Source: Erythrobacter sp. AP23 (lineage in GTDB: Bacteria; Pseudomonadota; Alphaproteobacteria; Sphingomonadales; Sphingomonadaceae). Taken from it: a stretch of DNA of 64,000 bases. The stretch lies in the NCBI RefSeq assembly GCF_001542855.1, contig NZ_LNBY01000001.1, positions 620,001-684,000 on the forward strand, given 5' to 3'. The notes under the pieces are model-generated. The model searched no databases, was not told where the DNA came from, and saw only the letters and a list, made by a program, of their open reading frames with translations. Position numbers and translations under genes: made by a program. Each line of letters starts with the position of its first letter. Positions within the stretch are counted from its first letter, which is position 1. Positions 24,220 through 33,477 of this stretch are shown in pieces.

Positions 24220-25971
24220 ATGCCCGTATTCGACCTGATCATTCGCAACGGCACAATCGTCGATGGCACCGGCCAGGACCGCTTTTCCGGCGATATAGCA
24301 ATCAAGGATGGACTGATCGCCCAGGTCGGCGAAGTCAGCGGCGATGCGAAAGAGGAAATCGATGCGGGCGGCCACCTGGTCACCCCTGGGTTTGTCGACA
24401 TTCACACGCATTACGACGGGCAGGCTACCTGGGACCAGGAAATGGCCCCGTCGAGCTGGCACGGCGTGACTACGGTCGTGATGGGCAATTGCGGTGTCGG
24501 CTTCGCCCCCGCCAAGCCCGACAAGCACGAATGGCTGATCGGCCTGATGGAAGGAGTCGAGGATATCCCCGGCACCGCGCTCGCCGAAGGGATGAGTTGG
24601 GACTGGGAGACCTTCCCCGAATATCTCGACGCTCTCGAGAAGATGCCGCGCACGGTCGATGTCGGTACGCATGTGCCCCACGGTTCGGTGCGCGCCTATG
24701 TGCTGGGTGATCGCGAGCGCCCCGGCGCCGTGCCGACCGAGGACGACATCGCCCAGATGAGCCAGATCGTCGAAGAAGGCGTTCGCGCAGGCGCTCTGGG
24801 CTTCTCCACCTCGCGTACCGTGCTCCACCGAGACATCGACGGCGAAGTCGTCCCGGGCACCACCGCCACCGCCGAGGAACTGGTAGAGATCGGCCGCGCG
24901 ATGGGCCGTGCGGGTCACGGCGTCTTCGAAATGGCATCCGACATGATGCGCGAATGGGATGAGTTCGGCTGGATGGGCAAGATGAGCCGCGAGACCGGCC
25001 TGCCCGTCACATTCGCCGCGCTCCAGTCGATCGCCAAGGAGCTTCCGCTCGAAGAGCAGATCGAGAGCATGCGCGCCGAGAATGACAACGGCGCCAATAT
25101 CGTCGCGCAGATCGCCCTGCGCGGGAACGGCATCGTGATGGCCTGGCAGGGCACCGTCCACCCCTTCCGTCTCAAGCCGAGCTGGAAGGACATCGAGGAC
25201 CTGCCGTGGGAAGAGCAGAAGGCCAAGCTGTTCGATCCCGAATTCAAGGCAAAGCTGCTGGCCGAACATCACGACTTCTCTGAGGTCAATCAGGATATCA
25301 TCGGCCTGATCATGGTGGTCTGCGGCGGGTGGAACATGCAGTTCGAGATGGACCCCGATTTCAACTACGAGCCGACCGCGGCCGAGAGCATCCTCGAACG
25401 CGCCAAGGCCGCTGGCAAGTCGGGCGATGAATATGCCTACGATCTGCTGTGCAGCGACGATGGCAAGGGCTTCATCTACCTGCCCATCCTCAATTACGCG
25501 GATGGCAATCTCGACTTCCTGATGGACCTCCAGCAGTCGGACGACACGGTGAATTCGCTGTCCGACGGCGGCGCGCATTGCGGGACGATCTGCGATGCAG
25601 CCTCGCCCACATTCATGCTGCAGCACTGGGTACGCGACCGCGAGCGCGGCACGATCACGCTCGAAAATGCGATCAAGCGCCAGTGTAACGACACCGCGCG
25701 CCTCTACGGCCTCGAAGATCGCGGCATCATCGCGCCGGGCTATCTCGCCGATCTCAACATCATCGACATGGACCGGCTGAAGCTCGGCAAGCCGTGGCTC
25801 GCCTTCGACCTGCCCGCCGGTGGCAAGCGCTTGCTGCAGAAGGCCGAAGGCTATGTCGCGACGATCAAGAACGGCAAGGTCACTTTCCGCGAGGGAGAAT
25901 GGACCGGCGAAACCCCCGGCGGCCTGATTCGTGGGCCGCAGCGCGTCGAGATGCTGGAGGCTGCGGAATAA
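24220..25971 (+). CDS. N-acyl-D-amino-acid deacylase-like amidohydrolase
   Basis: A 583-residue amidohydrolase. [14 protein letters not shown] holds the metal-binding HxH motif, and the fold opens with [14 protein letters not shown] as in D-aminoacylases and dihydropyrimidinase relatives. [34 protein letters not shown] and [20 protein letters not shown] are typical of the D-aminoacylase branch (AMDH/COG3653). It should hydrolyse N-acyl amino acids or related amides, perhaps D-amino acid derivatives. ATG 24220 is chosen on GAGAGGAG upstream. It is followed by an enoyl-CoA hydratase after only 4 bp, indicating one operon. Confidence 0.9.
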   Translation: MPVFDLIIRNGTIVDGTGQDRFSGDIAIKDGLIAQVGEVSGDAKEEIDAGGHLVTPGFVDIHTHYDGQATWDQEMAPSSWHGVTTVVMGNCGVGFAPAKPDKHEWLIGLMEGVEDIPGTALAEGMSWDWETFPEYLDALEKMPRTVDVGTHVPHGSVRAYVLGDRERPGAVPTEDDIAQMSQIVEEGVRAGALGFSTSRTVLHRDIDGEVVPGTTATAEELVEIGRAMGRAGHGVFEMASDMMREWDEFGWMGKMSRETGLPVTFAALQSIAKELPLEEQIESMRAENDNGANIVAQIALRGNGIVMAWQGTVHPFRLKPSWKDIEDLPWEEQKAKLFDPEFKAKLLAEHHDFSEVNQDIIGLIMVVCGGWNMQFEMDPDFNYEPTAAESILERAKAAGKSGDEYAYDLLCSDDGKGFIYLPILNYADGNLDFLMDLQQSDDTVNSLSDGGAHCGTICDAASPTFMLQHWVRDRERGTITLENAIKRQCNDTARLYGLEDRGIIAPGYLADLNIIDMDRLKLGKPWLAFDLPAGGKRLLQKAEGYVATIKNGKVTFREGEWTGETPGGLIRGPQRVEMLEAAE

Positions 25972-25975
25972 GCGC

Positions 25976-26758
25976 ATGACGGTCGGATACCGGTGCGAAG
26001 GACCGGTCGCGATCGTCTCGATCGAGCGGCCGGAACGCCGCAATGCCGTCGATCGCCCGACGGCAGAAGCGCTCGTGCAGGCGTTCACCAGATTCGATGC
26101 CGACGCCGAGGCGAATGTCGCGATCCTGACCGGCGCGGGAGGCACGTTCTGCGCCGGGGCCGATTTGCACGCGATCGCCGAGGGCGGCGGCAATCGTCTG
26201 GCGCTCGATGGCGATGCACCGATGGGCCCGAGCCGGATGCAGCTGTCCAAGCCGGTGATCGCGGCAATCGAAGGCCATGCGGTCGCCGGCGGGCTCGAAC
26301 TGGCGCTGTGGTGCGACCTGCGTGTCATGGCGGAAGATGCCGTGCTCGGTGTGTTCTGTCGCCGCTTCGGCGTGCCGCTGATCGACATGGGTACAATCCG
26401 ACTTCCCCGGCTCATCGGCCACTCGCGCGCCATGGACCTGATCCTGACGGGCCGGCCGGTCGATGCACAAGAAGCCGAATCCATCGGGCTGACCAACCGG
26501 GTGTCTCCCAGCGGGGGTGCCCTCGAACATGCCCTTGCGCTGGCCAACCAGATCGCCAGCTTTCCGCAAGCCTGCATGCGCAGCGACCGGCGTTCCGCCA
26601 TCGAGCAATGGTCGCTCGAAGAGGACGATGCCATCCGCAATGAAATGCAGCTCGGCATGGCCATAGTCGAAAGTGGCGAGACGCAATCGGGGGCAGCGCG
26701 TTTCGCCGCCGGGACCGGACGTCACGGGGAATTCAAAAATTCGGAGAGTTCGCAATGA
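25976..26758 (+). CDS. Enoyl-CoA hydratase/isomerase (crotonase) family
   Basis: A 260-residue crotonase fold with the oxyanion-hole segments LTGAGGTFCAGADLHAIAEGG and IEGHAVAGGLELALWCDLRV. The two catalytic glutamates of true hydratases are only partly evident: the second region reads GVPLIDMGTIRLPRL. It may therefore act as an isomerase or hydratase of uncertain specificity. It is translationally linked on both sides: 4 bp after the amidohydrolase and an ATGA overlap with the following MDR gene. Confidence 0.88.
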   Translation: MTVGYRCEGPVAIVSIERPERRNAVDRPTAEALVQAFTRFDADAEANVAILTGAGGTFCAGADLHAIAEGGGNRLALDGDAPMGPSRMQLSKPVIAAIEGHAVAGGLELALWCDLRVMAEDAVLGVFCRRFGVPLIDMGTIRLPRLIGHSRAMDLILTGRPVDAQEAESIGLTNRVSPSGGALEHALALANQIASFPQACMRSDRRSAIEQWSLEEDDAIRNEMQLGMAIVESGETQSGAARFAAGTGRHGEFKNSESSQ

Positions 26759-27765
26759 AAGCCATCCGCACCGGCGCCAGCCCCTCGACACTCGAAGCGC
26801 TCGACTATTGCGAGATCGACGATGCACCTGCCCCGGGACCGGGAGAGGTCACAGTCGGGCTGAAGGCGAGCTCGCTCAATTATCACGACTATGCCGTGGT
26901 CAAAGGCATGATCCCGACCCAGCAGGGCCGCATCCCAATGTCGGACGGTGCGGGAGAAGTTACCGCTATCGGCGAAGGCGTTACCGAGTTCGCCGTCGGC
27001 GACCATGTCGTCAGCACCTTCTTTCCCGACTGGCTCGACGGAGAACCGCCCGCCACCGCCTTCACCCGCGTTCCGGGCGATGGGATCGATGGCTATGCGC
27101 GCGAGGCGATCACCGCGCCGACGCACTGGTTCACGCGGGCCCCGGAGGGCTTCAGCCACGCCGAGGCGGCGACGCTGACCTGCGCGGGGCTGACCGCCTG
27201 GCGTGCGCTGTTCGTCGACTATTCGCTGAAGCCCGGCGATACCGTTCTGGTGCAGGGCACAGGCGGCGTATCGATCTTCGCGCTGCAATTCGCAAAAGCG
27301 GCGGGTGCGACGGTGATCGCCACCAGCTCCTCGGACGAGAAGCTGGAACGCGTCCGCAAACTGGGCGCGGACCATCTCATCAATTACAAGGAAGTGCAGG
27401 CCTGGGGTCCGAAAGCGCTCGAGATCACCGGCGGGCGCGGCGTTGATTGCGTGGTCGAAATCGGCGGTGCCGGAACGCTTGACCAGTCGATGCTGGCAAC
27501 GCGCGTCGGGGGACATATCGCGCTGATCGGCGTGCTCGCAGGCTTCGCCGGACCGGTCCAGACCGCGCTGCTGTTCTCGAAAAACCTCAAGGTGCAGGGC
27601 CTGACCGTGGGCAGCCGCACGATGCAGCAGGAAATGATCGCCGCGATCGACGCGAATGGGATCAAACCCCAGATCAGCGACAGCTTTGCGCTGAAAAACC
27701 TCGCCGATGCATTCCGCCACCAGGAAAGCGGCAGCCACTTCGGCAAGATTGCGGTGGAAATCTAG
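26755..27765 (+). CDS. Zinc-less MDR-family NAD(P)-dependent oxidoreductase
   Basis: A 336-residue medium-chain dehydrogenase/reductase. MKAIRTGASPSTLEALDYCEIDDAPAPGPGEV and SSLNYHDYAVVKG start the GroES-like domain. AATLTCAGLTAWRALF and GTGGVSIFALQFAKAAGATVIATSSSDEK form the coenzyme domain with the GxGGVS motif. Catalytic zinc ligands are not evident, so quinone-oxidoreductase-like or enoyl reductase activity is more likely than zinc alcohol dehydrogenase activity. It overlaps the enoyl-CoA hydratase gene by 4 bases and its stop overlaps the stop of the convergent DUF2855 gene. Confidence 0.9.
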   Translation: MKAIRTGASPSTLEALDYCEIDDAPAPGPGEVTVGLKASSLNYHDYAVVKGMIPTQQGRIPMSDGAGEVTAIGEGVTEFAVGDHVVSTFFPDWLDGEPPATAFTRVPGDGIDGYAREAITAPTHWFTRAPEGFSHAEAATLTCAGLTAWRALFVDYSLKPGDTVLVQGTGGVSIFALQFAKAAGATVIATSSSDEKLERVRKLGADHLINYKEVQAWGPKALEITGGRGVDCVVEIGGAGTLDQSMLATRVGGHIALIGVLAGFAGPVQTALLFSKNLKVQGLTVGSRTMQQEMIAAIDANGIKPQISDSFALKNLADAFRHQESGSHFGKIAVEI

Positions 27766-28835
27766 GGCTCGATTACGATCCCCTTCGCGGGATCGACCGT
27801 CCCCCCAACCATTTCGACAAAGACGTCGCGTGCGGCGGCAAGCCCTTGGCGGCGCTCGATCGTCACGCTGTCTCCCGCATCGGCGAGGAAGGCGTGCCAG
27901 CTCTCCGCCAGCATCTTGCCAGCCTCTTCCGGCCCAACATTCTTGAACAGCGCCACCGCATGGTCCGGCGCAAAGAACAGCGTCGGCGTGGGTCCCGGAA
28001 TGTCCTCGGTCCCGCCGGCACGCTCGTCGATATGCGTCACGCCAACGAGGCAGGAGTATTTGAGCGCCTCGCCGAGATGCGTGTGCATCGACTTGAGTAG
28101 ACCCGAATTGCCGGCGAAATCGACCGATACGCTGGGTGAGGCTGCGATGGAGCCGACATCGTCATAGGCCAGCACCTCGTCGTAAAGACCACTTTCCTTC
28201 ACGAAGTCCACATTGCCCGCGGAAGTCAGCCCGATCCGCCTTACCTGCGGCGAGCGATGCTTGGCCACACTCGCCAGGCCCATGGCGGTCTTGGACGAGG
28301 CGCTGGTGAGGATGACCTGCGATGCGCCGAACCAGTCTTCCGAACGCATGAAATACTCGATCAGGAAGCCGGTCTTGAACAGCGGCCCGAAGATCATCCG
28401 TTCGCCCTCGCGTGCAGGATCGTGCTCGGGATCGGCTGCAAGGCGTGAATACTGATTGTAGATCGGGCTCATCGGCTGGCGATGCTCGGCCATGTCGGTA
28501 AAGCCGCCGGTCGAGACCTTGCCCGGCAGCACGTCGAGATGGCTCGCCATCGGAAGGTAGCCATAGACCCGTTCGCCAACGGCGATGTCGGGGTGGTTGC
28601 TCTCGACGACCCGGGCGTGCCCCCACATCGGCACGATGCCCTTGCCGTCCGGCGCGGGGAAGAAGTTCCAGTAACCGAAACCGTCGCCGACCACCGCGTA
28701 GGTCACGTTGTTGGCGGTGACCGAGAAACTCTCGATCGCGAGCCGTACAGCACTGTCGGCAAGCGTTTCCGTGGCCAATTCCGCAAGCTCGGCCTTGCCG
28801 ATATCCGACTTGTTGACATGAACCTGCGTGACCAT
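27762..28835 (-). CDS. DUF2855 family protein
   Basis: A 357-residue protein of the DUF2855 family, recognisable by SDIGKAELAELATE, VGDGFGYWNFFPAP, PMWGHARVV and YLPMASHLDVLPGKV. DUF2855 proteins are related to the coenzyme-binding MDR fold but have no assigned reaction. It faces the operon ending in an MDR oxidoreductase, with their stop codons overlapping by 3 bases. A role in acyl or PHA metabolism is only a context suggestion. Confidence 0.9.
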   Translation of the reverse strand: MVTQVHVNKSDIGKAELAELATETLADSAVRLAIESFSVTANNVTYAVVGDGFGYWNFFPAPDGKGIVPMWGHARVVESNHPDIAVGERVYGYLPMASHLDVLPGKVSTGGFTDMAEHRQPMSPIYNQYSRLAADPEHDPAREGERMIFGPLFKTGFLIEYFMRSEDWFGASQVILTSASSKTAMGLASVAKHRSPQVRRIGLTSAGNVDFVKESGLYDEVLAYDDVGSIAASPSVSVDFAGNSGLLKSMHTHLGEALKYSCLVGVTHIDERAGGTEDIPGPTPTLFFAPDHAVALFKNVGPEEAGKMLAESWHAFLADAGDSVTIERRQGLAAARDVFVEMVGGTVDPAKGIVIEP

Positions 28836-28933
28836 CGTGAATTCTCCTTCAATGTCACGCTAGCGTGCGGAAAAGGTTCTGGCGATAGGTCACCGACAAG
28901 CCTTCCTTAATCATGTTGGACTAGCGCGGAACA

Positions 28934-29923
28934 ATGGGCAGGAGCACCCCAGCAGACGGCCGTTTCGCAACCATGGATGCGATACGCGGTGTGGCAGCCG
29001 TCTGTGTCATGCTCTTCCATGCCGAGGCCAGCTTTGCTCTGCATATGACCGGCGGCTTTCTCGCCGTTGACCTGTTCTTCTGTCTCAGCGGTTTTGTCAT
29101 CGCTCATGCCTACGAACAGCGATTGAGGAACGGGTTCTCGACGCGCGAATTCCTGCTTCGGCGAGCTGTCAGGCTTTGGCCGATGCTCGCACTGGGCGCG
29201 GTGCTGGGCATGATGCTGCATGGAGGACATGCAGGTATGCTGTTCCTCCTTCCCAATTGGAAATCACCCACCCTGCTGTTTCCCGCGAACCCGCCGCTGT
29301 GGTCGCTCATGTTCGAAATGCTCGCCTATTTCGCTTTCGCCCTGCTGCTCTACCGCTTGAAAGCAATAATGCTCCTCGCGATCATGGCTGTGAGCGCCCT
29401 TGTATTGATCAACATGGCATTTTCACCGGGAAGGTTTGCGGACTTCGGAGCCGACTGGCCATCGATCGTGGGCGGTCTCGCACGAGTTGGCTACGGCTTT
29501 ACTGCGGGCGTGTTGATCTATCGCAGGCAAGGCATCGACCGGCGGCACACTGGCAATGGCGCCTGGCTTCCCATCGGCCTGGCTGTGGTCGGCTTCCTCA
29601 CAATCGGTACGGCAGACAACAATGCGGCCGTCGTCGCAGCCCTGATCGGCGTCCCGCTTATCGTCGCATGGACGGCGCGGATCGAACTGCCCCAGCGCCG
29701 GTCAGCGGCCGTACTGGGCGACCTCTCTTACCCGCTATATTGCGTCCACGTACCACTGATCGCATTGGCAGCCGGAGGCGGCAATCTCGTGATTGCAAGC
29801 GCATGCGCTGCGATAGCGGCGCTATCGCTGGCACTCGACCGGTTTTGCGACAGGCCTGCGCGTGTATGGCTCATTGCGCGCGTGCAGCAAGCCCGGCCCC
29901 GAGCCGCCGTTCCCGCCGCCTGA
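28934..29923 (+). CDS. Acyltransferase family 3 membrane protein
   Basis: A 329-residue protein with about ten transmembrane helices and the acyltransferase-3 opening TMDAIRGVAAVCVMLFHA, with His and Arg as in OafA/NodX-like enzymes. GFLAVDLFFCLSGFVIAHAY and RRAVRLWPMLALG are the next family blocks. Such proteins O-acylate cell-surface sugars. It is a lone gene beside dnaN, which converges on it with a 10-bp gap. The substrate is unknown. Confidence 0.9.
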   Translation: MGRSTPADGRFATMDAIRGVAAVCVMLFHAEASFALHMTGGFLAVDLFFCLSGFVIAHAYEQRLRNGFSTREFLLRRAVRLWPMLALGAVLGMMLHGGHAGMLFLLPNWKSPTLLFPANPPLWSLMFEMLAYFAFALLLYRLKAIMLLAIMAVSALVLINMAFSPGRFADFGADWPSIVGGLARVGYGFTAGVLIYRRQGIDRRHTGNGAWLPIGLAVVGFLTIGTADNNAAVVAALIGVPLIVAWTARIELPQRRSAAVLGDLSYPLYCVHVPLIALAAGGGNLVIASACAAIAALSLALDRFCDRPARVWLIARVQQARPRAAVPAA

Positions 29924-29933
29924 AGAAAGCCGG

Positions 29934-31058
29934 TCAGACCCGCATCGGCATGAGGACGTAAAGGGCAGGCGAGTTCTCGTCCTTGCGGATGAGGGTCGGC
30001 GCGCCGGCATCGGCGAGGTGGATCTCGACATTGTCGCTGTCGATCTGACCGAGGATATCCTTGAGATAGGCTGCATTGAAGCCGATCTCGAAGCCGTCCG
30101 AGGCATATTCGGCGGGCACTTCCTCGGTCGCCGTGCCGTTGTCAGGGCTGGTGACGGTCAGCGTGACCTTGTCCTTGTCGAGGCCCATCTTAACCGCGCG
30201 CGTTTTCTCGGTGGCGATGGTCGCCACACGGTCGACACCTTCGTGAAAGCTCTTCGGATCGAGCTTGAGGAGCTTGTCGTTACCCGTTGGAATCACGCGC
30301 GAATAATCGGGGAAAGTGCCATCGATCAGCTTGCTGGTCAGGACTACGCCGCCCTCGCCGCCGAGAGTGAAGCGAATCTTGCTGGCCGACAGGTCGATCT
30401 GGACATTCCCGTCCATCGCTTCCTCGAGCAGTTTGCGCAGTTCGGCCACGGCTTTGCGCGGCACGATCACATCTGGCATGCCTTCGGCGCCATCCGGGCG
30501 CGGCAGCGTGAAGCGTGCGAGACGGTGGCCGTCGGTCGCGGCAGCCTTGAGCACCGGGTCGGCATCGTCCGATACGTGGAAGAAGATCCCGTTGAGGTAA
30601 TAGCGCGTTTCCTCGGTCGAGATGGCGAAGCGCGTGCGGTCGATCAGTTCGGCCAGCGTCTTCGCGGGCAGTTCGAAGCTGGTGGGCAGGTCGCCCTCGA
30701 CGATCACCGGGAAATCGTCGCGCGGCAGGGTCGGCAGCGAGAAGCGGCTGCGGCCCGCCTTGATCGCCATACGGTTCTCCGCCGCTTCCAGGCTCACCTG
30801 CGAACCCTCTGGCAGCTTGCGCGCGATATCGAACAGCAGATGCGCGGAAACGGTGATGGAACCAGCGCTTTCGACGCTCGCGTCCATATGCTCGACAACC
30901 TGCAAGTCGAGGTCGGTCGCCATCACCTTAAGCGAATTGTCACCTTCGGCCTCGATCAGCACATTCGAGAGGATGGGGATGGTGTTGCGGCGTTCTACGA
31001 CCGACTGGACGTGGCTGAGACAACGCAACAGCGTCGCGCGTTCGATGGTGGCCTTCAT
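29934..31058 (-). CDS. dnaN: DNA polymerase III beta clamp DnaN
   Basis: A 374-residue sliding clamp with the family start MKATIERATLLRCLSHVQSVVERRNTIPILSNVLIEA and the C-terminal DEN SPALYVLMPMRV-type end. Three clamp domains are evident by length and motifs (GRSRFSLPTLPRDDFP and ETRYYLNGIFF). It holds polymerase III on DNA and recruits other factors. The usual dnaA neighbour is absent. The start is set by the conserved MKATIERA; the frame extends nine codons upstream. Confidence 0.98.
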   Translation of the reverse strand: MKATIERATLLRCLSHVQSVVERRNTIPILSNVLIEAEGDNSLKVMATDLDLQVVEHMDASVESAGSITVSAHLLFDIARKLPEGSQVSLEAAENRMAIKAGRSRFSLPTLPRDDFPVIVEGDLPTSFELPAKTLAELIDRTRFAISTEETRYYLNGIFFHVSDDADPVLKAAATDGHRLARFTLPRPDGAEGMPDVIVPRKAVAELRKLLEEAMDGNVQIDLSASKIRFTLGGEGGVVLTSKLIDGTFPDYSRVIPTGNDKLLKLDPKSFHEGVDRVATIATEKTRAVKMGLDKDKVTLTVTSPDNGTATEEVPAEYASDGFEIGFNAAYLKDILGQIDSDNVEIHLADAGAPTLIRKDENSPALYVLMPMRV

Positions 31059-31302
31059 GGTCCTACTTTCGTCCCTTTTGGGCACTGGGCAGGCCGGAAT
31101 CGCCCCACCAGCGCCGGAATACGGATAGTCACCCTAGCGGGGCCGACATGTGGAGCAAGGCTGGACGCCGCTGAGGAGTGATTCCTTGGGGAAAAGTAGG
31201 GGTTTTTGTCGTGTGCGCGGAGCGCCTCCGCGCTTCACTTCACTGTTCCAGCGACTGACGCAGTCAGACGCAGAAAGACGCCACCAAACTCTTCCCTATT
31301 CC
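31059..31302. other. Gap upstream of dnaN and downstream of fabG
   Basis: This 244-bp gap holds a GCGCGGA-GCGCC-TCCGCGC hairpin at 31215-31233 without a T-run, and no open frame I would call. It should carry the dnaN promoter; no clear -35/-10 pair stands out. Confidence 0.3.
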
Positions 31303-32055
31303 CTACCCCATCATCGCCATGCCGCCGTTCACATGCAGCGTCTGGCCGGTAATATAGGCTGCTTCGTCGCTGGCGAGATAGGTCACGGCTGCGCCGATCT
31401 CCTCGCCCTCGCCCATCCGGCCCATCGGGATGCGGTCATTGATCGCGGCCTTCTGCTCGTCGGTCAGCGCATCGGTCATCGCGGTGCGGATAAAGCCCGG
31501 GGCGACACAGTTGACGGTGATGTTGCGGCTGGCGAGCTCCTGCGCGAGGCTCTTCGACATGGCAGTCAGTCCGCCCTTCGCCGCGGTGTAGTTCATCTGC
31601 CCCGGATTACCCGTGTGACCGACCACGCTGGTGATCGAGATGATCCGGCCGCCTTTTGCCCTCATCATAGGGCGTGCGCTCGCGCGCATCAGGCGAAAGC
31701 TGGCTTCGAGGTTGATGCGGATCACATCGTCCCATTCCTCATCCTTCATCCGCATGGCGAGATTGTCGCGCGTGATGCCGGCATTGTTGACCAGGATGTT
31801 CATGCTGCCGAGCGTGTCGACCGTGGCGGGGATCAGCTCCTCGACCTGTGTCGAATTCGACAGATCACAGGTGATCTCGACATGATCGTGGCCGAATTCG
31901 TCGTTCAACTGCTCGCGAAAGGCGCGCAGCTTGTCTCCGTTGGAACCCGATAGCGCGAGCCGTGCGCCCTGCTTGGCCAGCGCATAGGCGATCGAGGAGC
32001 CGATCCCGCCGCTGGCACCGGTAACGAGGGCGGTCTTGCCTTCAAGTGAGAACAT
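31303..32055 (-). CDS. fabG: 3-oxoacyl-ACP reductase FabG
   Basis: A 250-residue SDR. KTALVTGASGGIGSSIAYALAKQGA is the NADP-binding motif, NNAGITRDNLAMRM the NNAG block, and the active-site Ser, YTAAKGG Tyr-x-x-x-Lys and QTLHVNGGMAM are all as in FabG. It reduces 3-oxoacyl-ACP in fatty acid synthesis, or may supply (R)-3-hydroxyacyl precursors. A strong AGGAGG lies 5 bp upstream (32056-32064). It lies downstream of fabD, separated by the GxxExxY cassette. Confidence 0.96.
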   Translation of the reverse strand: MFSLEGKTALVTGASGGIGSSIAYALAKQGARLALSGSNGDKLRAFREQLNDEFGHDHVEITCDLSNSTQVEELIPATVDTLGSMNILVNNAGITRDNLAMRMKDEEWDDVIRINLEASFRLMRASARPMMRAKGGRIISITSVVGHTGNPGQMNYTAAKGGLTAMSKSLAQELASRNITVNCVAPGFIRTAMTDALTDEQKAAINDRIPMGRMGEGEEIGAAVTYLASDEAAYITGQTLHVNGGMAMMG

Positions 32056-32070
32056 ATTTCCTCCTCAATG

Positions 32071-32518
32071 CGCTCACAGAGGCGCAGGGGCGCAGAGGGG
32101 ATGCACCCTAGTCGTTGATGACGCGGCGAATTCCCTCTTTCATGGTTTCGCCGGAAAAATTCAGCAGCAGCCCCAATCGGCTGTCGGTGAGCCGCAGATA
32201 GGTCAGCAACTGCTTGGCGTGCAAGTTAGACAGCTTCTCTACCGATTTGATTTCGAGGAGCAGCACGCCGTCGATCCGCAGGTCGACGCGGAACGCCTTC
32301 GAAAAGGTCAGCCCGTCATAGTGGATGTCGACCGGCACTTGCCGGTCGACCTTGAATCCGCGGCGCTGAAGGCTACCGGCAAGAACCGTTTCGTAAACGG
32401 ATTCGAGCAGGCCAGGGCCAAGTTCGCGGTGGATGCGAATGCACTCCTCGATCACGGCGCCGGTCAAGCGATTGAGGTCGATCTCCATGGCCTCTGCGCC
32501 TCAGCGCCTCCGTGAGCG
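32071..32518 (-). mobile_element. GxxExxY gene cassette bounded by 28-bp imperfect inverted repeats
   Basis: Positions 32071-32098 and 32491-32518 are inverted repeats with 25 of 28 matches. They read GAGGCGC...GCGCAGAGG inward and start CGCTCAC at the outer ends. They enclose exactly one gene. The right repeat ends one base before the fabD stop codon, and the left ends a few bases from the fabG Shine-Dalgarno. The right arm also carries the GAGG ribosome binding site of the enclosed gene. No transposase gene or target duplication is evident. This looks like a gene-sized insertion unit. Confidence 0.6.
32108..32488 (-). CDS. GxxExxY family protein (PD-(D/E)xK-like)
   Basis: A 126-residue protein with the namesake motif GPGLLESVYE (G-x-x-E-x-x-Y). 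RVDLRIDGVLLLEIKSVEKLSNLHAKQLLTYLRL has a nuclease-like D-x(n)-ExK core. The family is widespread in bacteria, archaea and metagenomes, often singly placed between unrelated genes, and has no established function. Here it lies between fabD and fabG, in the same orientation, inside 28-bp inverted repeats. Its start codon is 3 bp from the right repeat. Confidence 0.92.
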   Translation of the reverse strand: MEIDLNRLTGAVIEECIRIHRELGPGLLESVYETVLAGSLQRRGFKVDRQVPVDIHYDGLTFSKAFRVDLRIDGVLLLEIKSVEKLSNLHAKQLLTYLRLTDSRLGLLLNFSGETMKEGIRRVIND

Positions 32519-32519
32519 T

Positions 32520-33455
32520 TCAAATTTCCTTCGCGAAGTTTTCCAGGTCTTCCATGGTGACGAGGTTGACCGTGGTCGCCTCCTTATCGATGCGGCCGAC
32601 CATCGGGCCGAGCACTTTCCCGCCCAGTTCGACGAAGCGCTCCACCCCCGCCTCGCGCATCGTGAGGACGCTCTCGCGCCAGCGCACGCGACCGGTAATC
32701 TGTTCGACCAGCAGACCCTGTTCTTCCGCCGGGTCGGTGACGCGCGCGGCGGTGACATTGGCGAACAACGGGACGGTGAAGGCCTGAGGGGGTGTCTCTT
32801 CCAGCGCGTTCTTCATGCGCAGGGCAGCGGGACCCATCAGCGAACAGTGGAAGGGCGCCGAAACGGGCAGTTTGATGCCGCGCTTGACGCCGTGATCCTT
32901 GGCCATTTCTATGGCGCGCTCGATCGCCTCGGCATGGCCGGAAATCACGACCTGCGTGGGATCGTTGTCGTTGGCGACTTCGCACACCTGACCCTGTGCG
33001 GCAGCTTCGGCAAGGGCGGTCGCCTTGTCGATATCGGCGCCGAGCAGGGCGGCCATCGCGCCGACGCCGATCGGGACGGCATCCTGCATGGCGATACCGC
33101 GAAGGCGCAGCAGCTTGGCGGTATCGGTCAGAGAGAAGGCTCCGGCAGCGCACAGCGCGCTGTATTCGCCCAGCGAGTGGCCTGCGACGCAATCGGCCGC
33201 ATCGGCGAGCGCAACGCCGAATTCCTTCTCCAGCACGCGCGCCGTGGCGACCGAATTGGCCATGATCACCGGCTGCGCGTTGGCCGTCATGGTGAGCTCG
33301 CTCTCGGGCCCGTCCTTCATCAGCGCGGAAAGCTTCTGCTTCAAAGCCTCGTCGACTTCTTCGAACACCTCGCGCGCATGCGCGCTGGCATCGGCGAGTG
33401 CGGCACCCATGCCGACCTTCTGGCTGCCCTGTCCGGGAAAGATGAATGCAGTCAT
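32520..33455 (-). CDS. fabD: Malonyl-CoA:ACP transacylase FabD
   Basis: A 311-residue transacylase starting MTAFIFPGQGSQKVGMG. The nucleophile is in GHSLGEYSAL (Ser), with the Arg and His of the family in the SAPFHCSLM region. It loads malonate on ACP for fatty acid synthesis. The start is set by the conserved FPGQGSQ; the frame extends upstream. Its stop abuts the inverted repeat of the GxxExxY cassette, so read-through into fabG would have to cross that cassette. Confidence 0.97.
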   Translation of the reverse strand: MTAFIFPGQGSQKVGMGAALADASAHAREVFEEVDEALKQKLSALMKDGPESELTMTANAQPVIMANSVATARVLEKEFGVALADAADCVAGHSLGEYSALCAAGAFSLTDTAKLLRLRGIAMQDAVPIGVGAMAALLGADIDKATALAEAAAQGQVCEVANDNDPTQVVISGHAEAIERAIEMAKDHGVKRGIKLPVSAPFHCSLMGPAALRMKNALEETPPQAFTVPLFANVTAARVTDPAEEQGLLVEQITGRVRWRESVLTMREAGVERFVELGGKVLGPMVGRIDKEATTVNLVTMEDLENFAKEI

Positions 33456-33477
33456 GAAAATCTCCTCGCGAGCGCGC

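Noticed and set aside
24169-26664. Very long open frame on the minus strand (about 830 codons) opposite the amidohydrolase and enoyl-CoA hydratase
   Set aside because: It mirrors real plus-strand genes with recognised catalytic motifs; it is open because of high GC and has no family resemblance.
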